A stretch of 23,820 nucleotides of DNA from an uncultured Verrucomicrobiota bacterium (GTDB lineage Bacteria; Verrucomicrobiota; Verrucomicrobiia; Limisphaerales; SXTU01). Below are positions 1 to 7,969 of the stretch, piece after piece. Position 1 is the stretch's first letter. Each line of letters begins with the position of its first letter. The position numbers were made by a program, and so were the translations under genes. Location of the stretch: contig CAIPBN010000830.1 in assembly GCA_903863315.1 (NCBI GenBank), positions 1 to 23,820 on the forward strand, in the 5' to 3' direction. The notes under the pieces are model-generated. The model was not told the DNA's origin and ran no database searches. It saw nothing but the letters and a program-made list of their open reading frames with translations.

Positions 1-550
1 AGCTCTGCCAGTAAGGCTCCATCGCACTGTCTGGCACGGTGGTGAGGCGGGCGAGATAAACGCCACTGAGCCAGGTGGCGGGCACCTTGAGCGAGAGCGA
101 TGGCTGCCACTTGCATTCGCGCAGGCGGTTCTCACCGATGGGTGGATCAGGCTGTTTCGTGCCGCGCAGCGGGCCTTCGGTCTGCATCAACCGCGCGCCG
201 CGCCCGCCGTAGTAACCGGTGCGGAAAATCTCCACGATGAACCGCGCGTCGGGGCTGGTGCTGACCATGAAGTCGAGCGTCTCCCCGGCCTTCACGCTCT
301 GGCGCGAGCAGTAGCCTTCGATGGCCGGCGCGCGGGTGCCGCCGGTCTTGTCGAGGCGCACGCGGGTGAGCTGCCAGTCGAGGGAGCCGGGCTTGGCGTT
401 TTCCTCTGCGATGAGCGTGCGGCGTCGGGCGCTGGTGGGATTGGCCTTTTGCTGTGCGTGGCTGTCGCCACTGACGAATGCTGCTGCACTGGCGGCGGCA
501 GAGGCTTGAAGGAATTCGCGACGGCCGAGGCGGGAGGAGTGGGGTTTCAT
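1..550 (-). CDS. Tat-exported N,N-dimethylformamidase large-subunit-like protein (partial, C-terminus beyond left edge)
   Basis: The reading frame opens with ATG at 550 and runs without a stop off the left edge, giving about 183 residues. The start has a twin-arginine export signal: SRLGRREFLQ followed by an alanine-rich stretch, ending near residue 30, so a folded protein is probably exported by Tat. After it comes a beta-rich region with W-Q-L-T-R-V near residue 58, a G-Y-C-S-R-Q-S-V-K-A-G-E segment and the block F-R-T-G-Y-Y-G-G-R-G-A-R-L. This pattern resembles the N-terminal part of the N,N-dimethylformamidase large-subunit-like family, which is common as exported proteins in Verrucomicrobia and Planctomycetes. 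The substrate is unknown, and most members are not proven to act on dimethylformamide. It is separated from ribF by about 140 bases and is likely its own unit. Family assignment is from memory of the motif. Confidence 0.72.
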   Translation of the reverse strand, partial: MKPHSSRLGRREFLQASAAASAAAFVSGDSHAQQKANPTSARRRTLIAEENAKPGSLDWQLTRVRLDKTGGTRAPAIEGYCSRQSVKAGETLDFMVSTSPDARFIVEIFRTGYYGGRGARLMQTEGPLRGTKQPDPPIGENRLRECKWQPSLSLKVPATWLSGVYLARLTTVPDSAMEPYWQS

Positions 551-692
551 GCGTGGAATGGTGAAGGGCTGATTCGCGCCCTTGGCGGGATATTCACAGC
601 GGCGGTGCCCGAGGAGTGACGGGAAGGCGGCGCGTCCACAGCCGCTTTTCGTGCTGCGCCCCGGTTCAGTTGGAGACTCCGCACGTCGTCTC

Positions 693-1619
693 CTACGCGA
701 AGAGCGCGCGGGCAGCGGCGAGGTCGCGGGTGATTTGGGACTTCAGCGTCTCGACGTTCGGGAACTTCTGCTCGTCGCGAAGCTTGGCGACGAAGGTGAG
801 TTCCAGTTCGTCACCGTAGATTTCTTCCGCAAAGTCGAGGAGGTGGACTTCGCATTGGAGGCGGGGCGTCGGGCTTGCAAGTGTGGGACGGACGCCGAGG
901 TTCAACGCGCCGCGATGCTCGCGTCCGCGCAGGCGGGCATGCACGGCATAGACGCCGTTGGGCGGGAGCACGAGGCCGGACACGCCGAGGTTCGCGGTGG
1001 GGAAACCGAGCTTGCGCCCGAGCTGATCGCCACGAATCACCGTGCCGGCAATGGAATACTCGCGGCCCAGCATCTGGCTCGCGGCGTCGAGGTCACCAGT
1101 GCGGACGGCCTCGCGGATGCGGGTGCTGCTGACGGGCTCGCCATCCAGCGCGACAGCGGCCAGACCGTGGACGGCGAACTTCAGCTCAGCGCCGAGCTGC
1201 TTGAGGAGCGCGACGTTGCCGCTGCGTTTGTGGCCGAACGTGAATTCAGCGCCGACACAGACGCTGTGGAGATGGCCGAAGTCGCGGGCCAGACCACGGA
1301 TGAACTGCTCGCCGGTCTGCTCGCTGAACGCGCGGTCGAAGCGGATGAGCAGGGTGCTCGCGACGCCGAGGGATTCAATGGCGCGGAGCTTTTGCGGCAG
1401 CGAGTAGAGCATCGGCGGCACGCGGTCGGGCGCGACGACGGTGTTGGGATGCCGGTCGAAGGTGATGACCACGGGCACGCCCTCGTGCTGACGGGCGTCG
1501 GCAAGCGTCTGCCGGATGACCTGCTGGTGGCCGAGATGCACACCGTCGAAGACGCCGATGGCCACGCAGACTTTGCGCGGACCGGGCTGGAGTTCGGTGG
1601 CGGCGTGCAGGACGCGCAT
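693..1619 (-). CDS. ribF: Bifunctional riboflavin kinase / FAD synthetase
   Basis: This 308-residue protein converts riboflavin to FMN and then FMN to FAD in the cytoplasm. The N-terminal nucleotidyltransferase domain carries G-V-F-D-G-V-H-L-G-H at residues 22-31, the HxGH signature, and V-S-S-T-R-I-R near residue 165. The C-terminal kinase domain shows G-R-K-L-G-F-P-T-A-N, the P-N-G-V-Y block, and the usual Y-G-D-E-L ... K-L-R-D-E-x-x-F ending. The length matches the family (about 300-320). The frame stays open further upstream to 1718, but that part overlaps truB and lacks family similarity. ATG at 1619 shares its A with the last base of the truB stop codon (TGATG), which suggests translational coupling. 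It is the last gene of the nusA operon. Confidence 0.95.
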   Translation of the reverse strand: MRVLHAATELQPGPRKVCVAIGVFDGVHLGHQQVIRQTLADARQHEGVPVVITFDRHPNTVVAPDRVPPMLYSLPQKLRAIESLGVASTLLIRFDRAFSEQTGEQFIRGLARDFGHLHSVCVGAEFTFGHKRSGNVALLKQLGAELKFAVHGLAAVALDGEPVSSTRIREAVRTGDLDAASQMLGREYSIAGTVIRGDQLGRKLGFPTANLGVSGLVLPPNGVYAVHARLRGREHRGALNLGVRPTLASPTPRLQCEVHLLDFAEEIYGDELELTFVAKLRDEQKFPNVETLKSQITRDLAAARALFA

Positions 1620-2329
1620 CAGCGGGCGAGTTGCAGGAAGGGGATGACGCGCTTCTCCAGATCGCCCAACGGGAGCGCGAGGATGGCGTCGAGGGTGAGG
1701 GCGTCGGCCACGTCCCACTTGCCGGAGGTGACGCGCCGAAGCGTGGCGAGGTGCGCACCGCAGCCGAGTTTCTGGCCGAGGTCGTGGGCAAGCGAGCGGA
1801 CGTAGGTGCCCTTGGTGCAGGCGACGCGGAACTTCGCCAGCGGCTCGGTGTAGGCGGTGAAGCGGTAGTTGAAGATGTGGACGAGACGCGGCTCGCGGAC
1901 AACCTCGATGCCCTTGCGCGCGAGCTTGTAGAGCGGGACGCCGCCCTGCTTCTTCGCGGAAACCATCGGTGGGATTTGCTGGAGATCGCCGATGAAGGTG
2001 GCAGCGGCCTCGTTCAACTGGTCGAGCGTGAGTGGCGGGACCGGGTGGGTGGCGGTCACGGCACCATCGGCGTCGTAGCTGTCCGTGGTCTCGCCGAATT
2101 TGATGTCGCCCTCATAGACCTTGTCGTCGGACATGAGCCTCTCGGAGAGCTTGGTGCCGCGGCCGAGCACGATGATGAGCAGGCCGGTGGCGTTGGGGTC
2201 GAGCGTGCCGCAATGGCCGACCTTCTTGATGCCGAACTTGCGGCGGATGCGGTCCACCACGTCGTGCGAGGTGCAGCCGGCTGGCTTGTCCACGAGGAGG
2301 GCACCGTCAAGGGAATCAAACTGGAGCAT
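1619..2329 (-). CDS. truB: tRNA pseudouridine(55) synthase
   Basis: TruB makes pseudouridine 55 in the T-loop of tRNAs. The 236-residue sequence begins with the family's D-G-x-L-L-V-D-K-P-x-G-x-T-S-H-D block and has G-H-C-G-T-L-D-P-N-A-T-G-L-L, in which D44 is the expected catalytic aspartate. Later family blocks include P-P-M-V-S-A-K-K near residue 120 and C-T-K-G-T-Y-V-R-S-L-A-H-D-L-G near residue 170. There is no long C-terminal PUA extension, so this is the short bacterial form. It starts 30 bases after nrnA stops and its TGA overlaps the ribF ATG, so the three genes are almost certainly cotranscribed. Confidence 0.96.
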   Translation of the reverse strand: MLQFDSLDGALLVDKPAGCTSHDVVDRIRRKFGIKKVGHCGTLDPNATGLLIIVLGRGTKLSERLMSDDKVYEGDIKFGETTDSYDADGAVTATHPVPPLTLDQLNEAAATFIGDLQQIPPMVSAKKQGGVPLYKLARKGIEVVREPRLVHIFNYRFTAYTEPLAKFRVACTKGTYVRSLAHDLGQKLGCGAHLATLRRVTSGKWDVADALTLDAILALPLGDLEKRVIPFLQLAR

Positions 2330-2359
2330 GAGAAATCAGGGGGACCGGGGCAAGGCCGC

Positions 2360-3343
2360 CTACTTGGCGGCCTTCAGGGCTTTCTTGATCGCGGCGATGA
2401 CCTTCCGCTGGACCGAGAGGGGCTTGCCAGGAATGCGTGCGCCGGCCGCCGCCGGGTGGCCGCCGCCGCCGAAGAGGCCGGCAATCTGGTTTACATTCAC
2501 CTGCTCGCTCTTGGAGCGCAGGCTGATGCGGGTCAGCTCGGGCTCCACTTCCTCGAAGACGCAGGCGACGATGACCGGCTCGATGTCGCGGATGTGGTCG
2601 ATGAGGCCCTCGCTGTCGTTGGTGTCCGCGCCGGTGCGCGTGTAATCACGCTTACGCAGCCAGAACCAGGCGATCTGGTCGTCGTGGGTGGTGCGGAAAC
2701 TGTTGAAGACGTGGCGCAGGAGCTTGGCGCGAGAGAGCGGATAGCTTTGATAAACCTCGTTGCAGATGCGGGCGAGGTTCGCGCCGTTGCGCACGAGGTC
2801 GGCGGCGACATGGTAAGTGCCGGGCGTGGTGCTCGGGTAGCCGAAGCTGCCGGTGTCGGTGGAAATCGCGGTGAAGAGGCAGTCGGCAATCGCCGGGGTG
2901 ATGGTCCAGCCGGCGTGCTTGATCAGTTCGTAAATCAACTCGCCGGTGGCGGGCACGCGGGCGGAGACCCAGTTCAACTTCGCGTAGCGGGTGTTGCTCT
3001 CGTGGTGGTCGATGTTGATGAAGTCCCGGTGCTGCTCGATGGCCTTGGTGACGGTGCCGAGGCGCTCGAAGCTGGCGCAGTCGGTGGCGATGACGAGGTC
3101 GAACGCGTGGCCGCCTTCGGGTTTTTTCACCAGGCCGCTGGGCACCATGAAGCGCAGCTTCTGCGGGACGGCGTCCTGATTCCAGACGGTGACTTGCTTC
3201 CCTTGGTTTTGAAGTGCGAGGGCAAGGCCGACCTGGGAGCCGATGCAATCGCCATCGGGGCGGATGTGGCCAACGATGCAGATGCTCCTGGCGCTGCGGA
3301 TGCAGTCGAGGATCTCGTCGAGGATGTGGGAGTATCCGGTCAC
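2360..3343 (-). CDS. nrnA: DHH/DHHA1-family nanoRNase / pAp phosphatase (NrnA-like)
   Basis: This 327-residue cytoplasmic phosphoesterase is expected to degrade very short RNAs and probably 3'-phosphoadenosine 5'-phosphate. The DHH domain shows G-H-I-R-P-D-G-D-C-I-G-S at residues 25-36 (metal ligands H26, D30, D32), T-D at 87-88, and the D112-H113-H114 triad. The DHHA1 domain ends with G-G-G-G-H-P-A-A-A-G, the RNA/phosphate-binding loop. The frame is open back to 3547, but that stretch overlaps rbfA and is low-complexity. I place the start at the GTG at 3343 because it yields the usual family length and no ATG lies between there and the first motif. No clear Shine-Dalgarno sequence is visible. 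A nrnA gene between rbfA and truB is the usual order in many bacteria. Confidence 0.9.
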   Translation of the reverse strand: MTGYSHILDEILDCIRSARSICIVGHIRPDGDCIGSQVGLALALQNQGKQVTVWNQDAVPQKLRFMVPSGLVKKPEGGHAFDLVIATDCASFERLGTVTKAIEQHRDFINIDHHESNTRYAKLNWVSARVPATGELIYELIKHAGWTITPAIADCLFTAISTDTGSFGYPSTTPGTYHVAADLVRNGANLARICNEVYQSYPLSRAKLLRHVFNSFRTTHDDQIAWFWLRKRDYTRTGADTNDSEGLIDHIRDIEPVIVACVFEEVEPELTRISLRSKSEQVNVNQIAGLFGGGGHPAAAGARIPGKPLSVQRKVIAAIKKALKAAK

Positions 3344-3401
3344 GCGAGCGGGAGACGGGTGGGGAGCTGGGGCAGTCGGCAAATGAGGGAACGCACGGGG
3401 T

Positions 3402-3755
3402 TCACGGCTTGGGCTCCTGCTTGTCGAGCTCCTCCATGATGGTGAGGATGCGGTTACCGCGCTCGACACTTTCATCAAGGTGGAAGCTGATTTTGGGCGT
3501 GTAGCGCAGCACGATGGCGCGGCCGAGCTCAAACTGGAGCTGTCCACGGCGGCCGTTGAGCAGGTTCATGGCCCGCCGCTTGGCCTCTTGGTTGCCGACG
3601 ATCCCGACGAAGACCTTGGCCTCCTTCAGGTCTGCGGAAACCTCCACGTCATTGACGATGATGAGGCCCGCGTCGCCGGGCGGGAAGTCGCGCCGGACGA
3701 TTTCGCCCAGCGTGCGCTTCAGCATTTCCCGCACTCGTTCAAGGCGGACGGTCAT
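3402..3755 (-). CDS. rbfA: 30S ribosome-binding factor A
   Basis: RbfA is a small KH-like protein that helps mature the 17S rRNA 5' end and the 30S subunit. The 117-residue product starts with R-L-E-R-V-R-E-M-L-K-R-T-L-G-E-I and carries the family blocks I-I-V-N-D-V-E-V-S-A-D-L-K-E-A-K-V-F-V near residues 32-50 and Y-T-P-K-I-S-F-H-L-D-E-S near 85-96. The length is normal for the family. It follows infB after a gap of about 115 bases and precedes nrnA by about 60, consistent with one operon. The start ATG has no purine-rich ribosome-binding site; the bases just before it read CCTCCTCC on the coding strand. Confidence 0.94.
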   Translation of the reverse strand: MTVRLERVREMLKRTLGEIVRRDFPPGDAGLIIVNDVEVSADLKEAKVFVGIVGNQEAKRRAMNLLNGRRGQLQFELGRAIVLRYTPKISFHLDESVERGNRILTIMEELDKQEPKP

Positions 3756-3871
3756 GGGTGGAGGAGGTTACGCGGGCGCATGCCAGTCAGCACGGTCGAA
3801 AACAGCGCTCTCGCTGGCCGGCCACACGGTGGGCTTTCCGTGCTCATCGGGTTCAATCGGTGACGGAGCGC

Positions 3872-6388
3872 TCAGAGCGCCTGCTTGACCTTCTCGACGG
3901 TGTAGCACTCGATGGTGTCGCCGAGCAGGAACTCGTTGAAGCCGTCGATGCGGATGCCGCACTCGAGGCCGGAGCGGACTTCGTTGACCTCGTCTTGGAA
4001 GCGGCGCAGCGAGAGGGTGACGCCCTCGTAAACGAGGTTCTTCTTGCGCATGAGGCGCACCTTGCCCTTGACGATGCGGCCCATGGTGACGGAGCAGCCG
4101 GCGACCGCGCCGCCCTTGGACAGCTCGAAGATCTGGCGGACCTCGGCGGAGCCGATGACCACATCCTTGAGCACCGGCGGGAGCAGGCCGGCCATGGCCT
4201 CCTTCACCTCGTCGATGAGCTCGTAAATGATGGCGTAGAGCTTGATCTGCACACCGTATTGCTTGGCCTTTTCCGAGGAGCCGGAGTCGATGCGTGTGTG
4301 GAAGCCCAAGATGACGCACTTGGAGGCGCCAGCAAGGTCCACATCGGACTCGGTGATGGTGCCGACAGCGGAGTGGACAATTTCGAGCGTGACCTTGTTG
4401 GTATCGATCTTCTTGAGGGCTTCGACGATGGCCTCGACCGAGCCCTGAGTGTCGGCCTTGACGACGACCTTGAGGGTGAGCTGCTTGTTCTCCGCGATGG
4501 TGGCGAAGAGGTTTTCCAAGGTGACGCGCGGGCGGCGTTCCTCGGCGGCGGCGGCCTTTTCGGCCAGGGTGCGTTCCTCGGCGACTTCGCGGGCGATGCG
4601 CTCGCTCTCGACGACGGTGAACTCAATGCCGGCTTCCGGGACACCATTGAGGCCCAGCACGCGGACGGCCACGGACGGCGTGGCTTCCTTGAGGCGATCG
4701 CCTTCCTCGTTGATCAGCGCGCGGACGCGGCCGAAATGCGAGCCGCAGAGGATGATGTCGCCGACTTTGAGGGTGCCCTTGCGCACGAGGACGGTGGCGG
4801 TGGGCCCGCCGGCCTGGAGGCCGGACTCGATGACGTTGCCTTTGGCCTTGCGGTCGGGGTTGGCCTTCAATTCCAGCAGGTCAGCCTGGAAGACCACCAT
4901 TTCGAGCAACTTGTCGATGCCCTGCTTGGTCAGCGCTGAGCAATCCACGAAGAGCGTGGTGCCGCCCCACTCGTCAGGAGTGAGGCCCTTTTCCTGAAGC
5001 TGCTGGCGGACCCGGGTCGGGTTTGCGTTCGGGTGGTCGCACTTGTTGACGGCGACGAGGATGGGGACTTTGGCCGCCTGCGCGTGGGACAGGGCTTCCA
5101 AGGTCTGGGGCATGACGCCGTCGTTGGCCGCGACGACGAGGACCACGATGTCCGTGACGTTCGCGCCGCGCGCCCTCATGGCGGAGAAGGCGGCATGGCC
5201 TGGGGTGTCTAGGAAGGTGATCTGCGCGAGCTCGCCTTTTTTCTCCGGGTGCGGCACGGCGATGGTGTAGGCGCCGATGTGCTGGGTGATGCCGCCGGAT
5301 TCGCCAGCGGCCACGTTGGCCTTGCGGATGACGTCCAAGAGGGAGGTTTTGCCATGGTCCACATGGCCCATGATGGTAACGACGGGGGGCCGGGGCTTGA
5401 GCTGCTCGGGTTTGTCGTCGATGACGTCAGCCTCGGATTTTTTGGGGGCGGCGTGGACCTGTCCCTCACCCTTGGCACGCTTCTCCACCTCGAACTTGAA
5501 GCCGTGTTTGGCGCAGAGCTTGATGGCGATGGGCTCGTCCACCGCCTGGTTCACGTTGGCGAAGATGCCCATCTGCATCAGGTCGGCGATGAGCTGGAAG
5601 GGCTTGCGCTTCATCTGGTCCGCGAGGTCGCGGACCACGATGGGCGGCTTCATGATGATGACCTGGGCACTGGCCGGGAGGGCGGCGCGGGGGTCCACCG
5701 GCCTGGGCGCGGGCGGCGGGGCGGCGGGGGCGCCGCGGAAATTCTGCCCCGGACGCTGACCGGGGCCGCCTCGTGTGTCACCGGGCCGGCCGGTCGGGGC
5801 GGCGGGGCCGCGACCACGGGCATCGGCTGGCGGACCACGGCGATCATCGCGCTGCGGTTCGCTGCGACGGGGGCCAAAATTCTTCAGGTCAATGCGACCG
5901 ACGAGATCACCGGTTTTGGGCTTCGGAGGCTCGGGCGGAAGGGCGGGTGCGGGCGGGGCCACTGGGGCGGGGAGCGGAGCCGGGGCCGGAGTGGCGACTG
6001 GCTGCACTGTCACTGGGGCGGGCGCTGGAGCCGGGGTCGGCGCTTGCGCGGCAGGCGGGGCGGCCGGGCTTGCTTCCATCGCAGCGGCTTCAATCGGAAC
6101 CTCGGCGGGTGCGGGTGCGGGCGCGGGCGCTTCGACCGGCGCTGGTTCCGGTGCGGGCGGCGGCTCGGGAGCCTTGATGATCAGAATCGGGGCGGCAGGT
6201 GCCTCGACCGCCACCGGTTCGGCAGGCTTCACCCCCCCGAGCTTTTCTTCGAGGAACTCGGCGGTGATCTTGTCAAGCGAGCTGGAGGGAACCTTGGCTT
6301 CCTTGATGCCCAGTTCCTTGGCGGTCGCGAGCACAGTCTTGCTCTCGATGCCGAGCTTCTTGGCGATTTCGTAAATACGAACGGGCAT
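3872..6388 (-). CDS. infB: Translation initiation factor IF-2
   Basis: This GTPase delivers initiator tRNA to the ribosome. The 838-residue protein begins with the IF2_N helix-turn-helix domain (residues 1-50, V-R-I-Y-E-I-A-K-K-L-G). A long Ala/Pro-rich then Arg/Gly-rich linker follows (about 54-235), and then the second N-domain (I-V-V-R-D-L-A-D-Q-M-K-R-K-P near 250). The GTPase domain has G1 G-H-V-D-H-G-K-T-S (near residue 340), the G-G-I-T-Q-H-I-G switch, G3 D-T-P-G-H-A-A-F, G4 N-K-C-D and a G5 S-A-L. The rest contains the two beta-barrel domains and the fMet-tRNA-binding C-terminus. The start has a weak GGAA ribosome-binding site. It lies 54 bases downstream of nusA. Confidence 0.97.
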   Translation of the reverse strand: MPVRIYEIAKKLGIESKTVLATAKELGIKEAKVPSSSLDKITAEFLEEKLGGVKPAEPVAVEAPAAPILIIKAPEPPPAPEPAPVEAPAPAPAPAEVPIEAAAMEASPAAPPAAQAPTPAPAPAPVTVQPVATPAPAPLPAPVAPPAPALPPEPPKPKTGDLVGRIDLKNFGPRRSEPQRDDRRGPPADARGRGPAAPTGRPGDTRGGPGQRPGQNFRGAPAAPPPAPRPVDPRAALPASAQVIIMKPPIVVRDLADQMKRKPFQLIADLMQMGIFANVNQAVDEPIAIKLCAKHGFKFEVEKRAKGEGQVHAAPKKSEADVIDDKPEQLKPRPPVVTIMGHVDHGKTSLLDVIRKANVAAGESGGITQHIGAYTIAVPHPEKKGELAQITFLDTPGHAAFSAMRARGANVTDIVVLVVAANDGVMPQTLEALSHAQAAKVPILVAVNKCDHPNANPTRVRQQLQEKGLTPDEWGGTTLFVDCSALTKQGIDKLLEMVVFQADLLELKANPDRKAKGNVIESGLQAGGPTATVLVRKGTLKVGDIILCGSHFGRVRALINEEGDRLKEATPSVAVRVLGLNGVPEAGIEFTVVESERIAREVAEERTLAEKAAAAEERRPRVTLENLFATIAENKQLTLKVVVKADTQGSVEAIVEALKKIDTNKVTLEIVHSAVGTITESDVDLAGASKCVILGFHTRIDSGSSEKAKQYGVQIKLYAIIYELIDEVKEAMAGLLPPVLKDVVIGSAEVRQIFELSKGGAVAGCSVTMGRIVKGKVRLMRKKNLVYEGVTLSLRRFQDEVNEVRSGLECGIRIDGFNEFLLGDTIECYTVEKVKQAL

Positions 6389-6442
6389 AAGTTTCCGCGC
6401 CGGCCCAGCCGCAGGCTGAAGCAGGCAGGGTCAAAATTTGGT

Positions 6443-7717
6443 CTATCCGAGCGCGCCTGCGAGCGGACTGGTCTTGGCGGCTTCCGCCTTGATGGCGGCC
6501 AGCACAGCGCCGGCCTGTTCCCCAATCTGCGGGATTTCCCGCAAATCATTTTCCTCGGCCTGGGTGACTACGTCTTCCAGCGCGTGGAAGCCGGTGTTCA
6601 CCAGCGCCGCCGCCATCTCGGGCGTGACGCCGGGCACGGCGGCAAAGGCAGCGATGGCGTGCTGCACCTTGTCCTCAATGCCGACCGAGGCAACCGCCTC
6701 AGCCTCAATGTTCACGGCCCAGCCGGTCAGGCGGGACGCCAGGCGGGCATTCTGACCGCGCTTGCCAATGGCCAGGGAAAGCTGGTCCTCCGAGACGAGG
6801 ATCTTCACCACATGATTGGCCTCATCCACCATGAAACTCTTGAGCTGGGCGGGGGCCAGCGCGTTGGTGATGTAGGTCTTGATATTCGGATCCCACTTGA
6901 TGATGTCCATCTTCTCATTGTTGAGCTCCCGGACAATGTTCTTCACCCGCTGGCCGCGCAGGCCCACGCAGGCACCGACGGGATCCACCTTGGAATCGCG
7001 CGAATAGACCGCGAGCTTGGTGCGGAAACCGGGTTCGCGGGCGACGCCCTTGACCTCGACGGTGCCGTTGGCGATTTCGCTGACTTCCAGCTTGAAAAGT
7101 TTCAGGACGAACTCCGGCGCAGCGCGGCTGAGGATGATTTCCGGGCCATGGGAACCGTTCTCCACCGCCTTGACGAAGCAGCGGATGCGCTCGCCAATTT
7201 GGTATTCCTCGGTGGGGACGCGTTCGCGGTTGGGCAGGAGGGCCTCGTAGCGGCCCAGATCCACGATCACGTCCGAGCGCTCGAAGCGCCGGACGGTGCC
7301 GCTGACGATGTCACCCACCCGATCCTTGAATTCGTCGTAAATGAGCGCCTTTTCTGCCCGGCGGACGTGCGTGAGCAGGGCCTGCTTGGCGAACTGGGCG
7401 GCGATGCGCCCAAACCCGGTGGGGGTGACCTCCACTTCCAGCTCCTCGCCAACCTGCACATCGGCCTTCTTCTTCCGCGCCTCGGTGAGGGAGATCTGGT
7501 CATGCTTGGAGACCACCTTGTCGGAGACGATGAGCTTGGCGAAGGCCTGGATGTCCCCGGTCTTCGGGTTGATGGTGCAACGCAGCTCGCGGGCGGGTCC
7601 CACGGCCTTTTTTGCAGCGCTGATCAGCGCGTCCTGCACCGCGCCCACCAGGACATCCTTGCTGATGCCCTTCTCGCGCTCCCAGAATTCCAAGATGGCT
7701 AGAAAATCGGCGTTCAT
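6443..7717 (-). CDS. nusA: Transcription termination/antitermination protein NusA
   Basis: NusA binds RNA polymerase and modulates pausing, intrinsic termination and antitermination. The 424-residue protein shows the N-terminal polymerase-binding domain (1-130) and an S1 domain (about 135-200, G-D-I-V-S-G-T-V-R-R-F ... A-L-L-P). Two KH domains follow, with V-G-L-R-G-Q-R-V-K-N-I and L-A-I-G-K-R-G-Q-N-A-R-L-A. A helix-hairpin-helix C-terminus (V-P-G-V-T-P-E-M-A ... I-P-Q-I-G-E-Q-A-G) completes it. It is shorter than the E. coli protein, which has two acidic repeats. I chose ATG 7717 (M-N-A-D-F-L-A-I-L-E-F) because it matches the family start; in-frame ATGs at 7741 and 7750 fall within leader hairpins. 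It is the first gene of the operon and lacks the common upstream partner rimP. Confidence 0.96.
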   Translation of the reverse strand: MNADFLAILEFWEREKGISKDVLVGAVQDALISAAKKAVGPARELRCTINPKTGDIQAFAKLIVSDKVVSKHDQISLTEARKKKADVQVGEELEVEVTPTGFGRIAAQFAKQALLTHVRRAEKALIYDEFKDRVGDIVSGTVRRFERSDVIVDLGRYEALLPNRERVPTEEYQIGERIRCFVKAVENGSHGPEIILSRAAPEFVLKLFKLEVSEIANGTVEVKGVAREPGFRTKLAVYSRDSKVDPVGACVGLRGQRVKNIVRELNNEKMDIIKWDPNIKTYITNALAPAQLKSFMVDEANHVVKILVSEDQLSLAIGKRGQNARLASRLTGWAVNIEAEAVASVGIEDKVQHAIAAFAAVPGVTPEMAAALVNTGFHALEDVVTQAEENDLREIPQIGEQAGAVLAAIKAEAAKTSPLAGALG

Positions 7718-7734
7718 AATCGACCCGTGCCTGC

Positions 7735-7795
7735 GCCCCATCAGGGGCAAAAAAAAGCCGGAAAAAATTCCGACTTATCACGCTGGCGAACCAGC
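7735..7795 (-). promoter_or_regulatory. Structured nusA leader with three tandem hairpins
   Basis: Read on the minus strand, the leader forms three perfect hairpins in a row. The first is GCTGG-TTCG-CCAGC (7795-7782). The second is the terminator stem at 7776-7755. The third is GCCCC-TGAT-GGGGC (7748-7735), whose loop holds an in-frame ATG. The arrangement lies between the proposed promoter and the nusA start and resembles an attenuator. The regulator is unknown; NusA itself is the obvious candidate because it strengthens intrinsic termination. Confidence 0.6.
7749..7776 (-). terminator. Intrinsic terminator in the nusA leader, facing nusA
   Basis: On the minus strand AAGTCGGAA (7776-7768) pairs with TTCCGGCTT (7763-7755) over nine base pairs with one G-T wobble and a TTTT loop. 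It is followed directly by six further Ts (7754-7749). The T-run is only on the minus strand, so it stops RNA heading into nusA. It could also end a short RNA of about 60 bases starting near 7809. Confidence 0.75.
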
Positions 7796-7812
7796 AACTT
7801 CGTTTACCTTTC

Positions 7813-7841
7813 ATGACCGTAGGGATCTGTAAAATGACCGT
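7813..7841. repeat. Direct repeat ATGACCGT, 21-base period
   Basis: The octamer ATGACCGT occurs at 7813-7820 and again at 7834-7841, exactly 21 bases (two helical turns) apart. It lies across the proposed nusA promoter: one copy covers the -35 box and the other covers the -10 region. It could be a regulator-binding site or chance. Confidence 0.4.
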
Positions 7842-7844
7842 CAA
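7816..7844 (-). promoter_or_regulatory. Possible sigma-70 type promoter of the nusA operon
   Basis: On the minus strand TTGACG (7844-7839) is followed after exactly 17 bases by TACGGT (7821-7816). The -35 box matches five of six consensus bases, while the -10 box keeps only the conserved T, A and final T. Transcription would begin near 7809 and give a leader of about 90 bases before nusA. No other promoter candidate of equal quality is visible upstream of nusA. Confidence 0.45.
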
Positions 7845-7969
7845 GCCTCATTATCCGGGCTCTGGGTGTCCCTCCGACGCCTGCGAGAGCGCTGGGGCGG
7901 CTCAATAGTTCGTCGCCCGTGGTTACTTCTGCTCGCCGCCGAACGTCTGGCCCGGTCAGACTTTACTGT

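Noticed and set aside
672..693. Terminator after ribF
   Set aside because: GGAGAC and GTCTCC can pair over six bases, but the stem is short, the loop is ten bases and there is no T-run.
582..1805. Long plus-strand open frame opposite ribF
   Set aside because: It is antisense to ribF and truB, has low-complexity composition and no family motif. GC-rich codon use produces such shadows; similar long frames lie opposite infB, nusA and the large propellers.
7809..7860. A tRNA upstream of nusA, as metY in E. coli
   Set aside because: The GGTTCGCC string looked like a T-loop, but no acceptor stem, anticodon arm or 76-base cloverleaf can be drawn.
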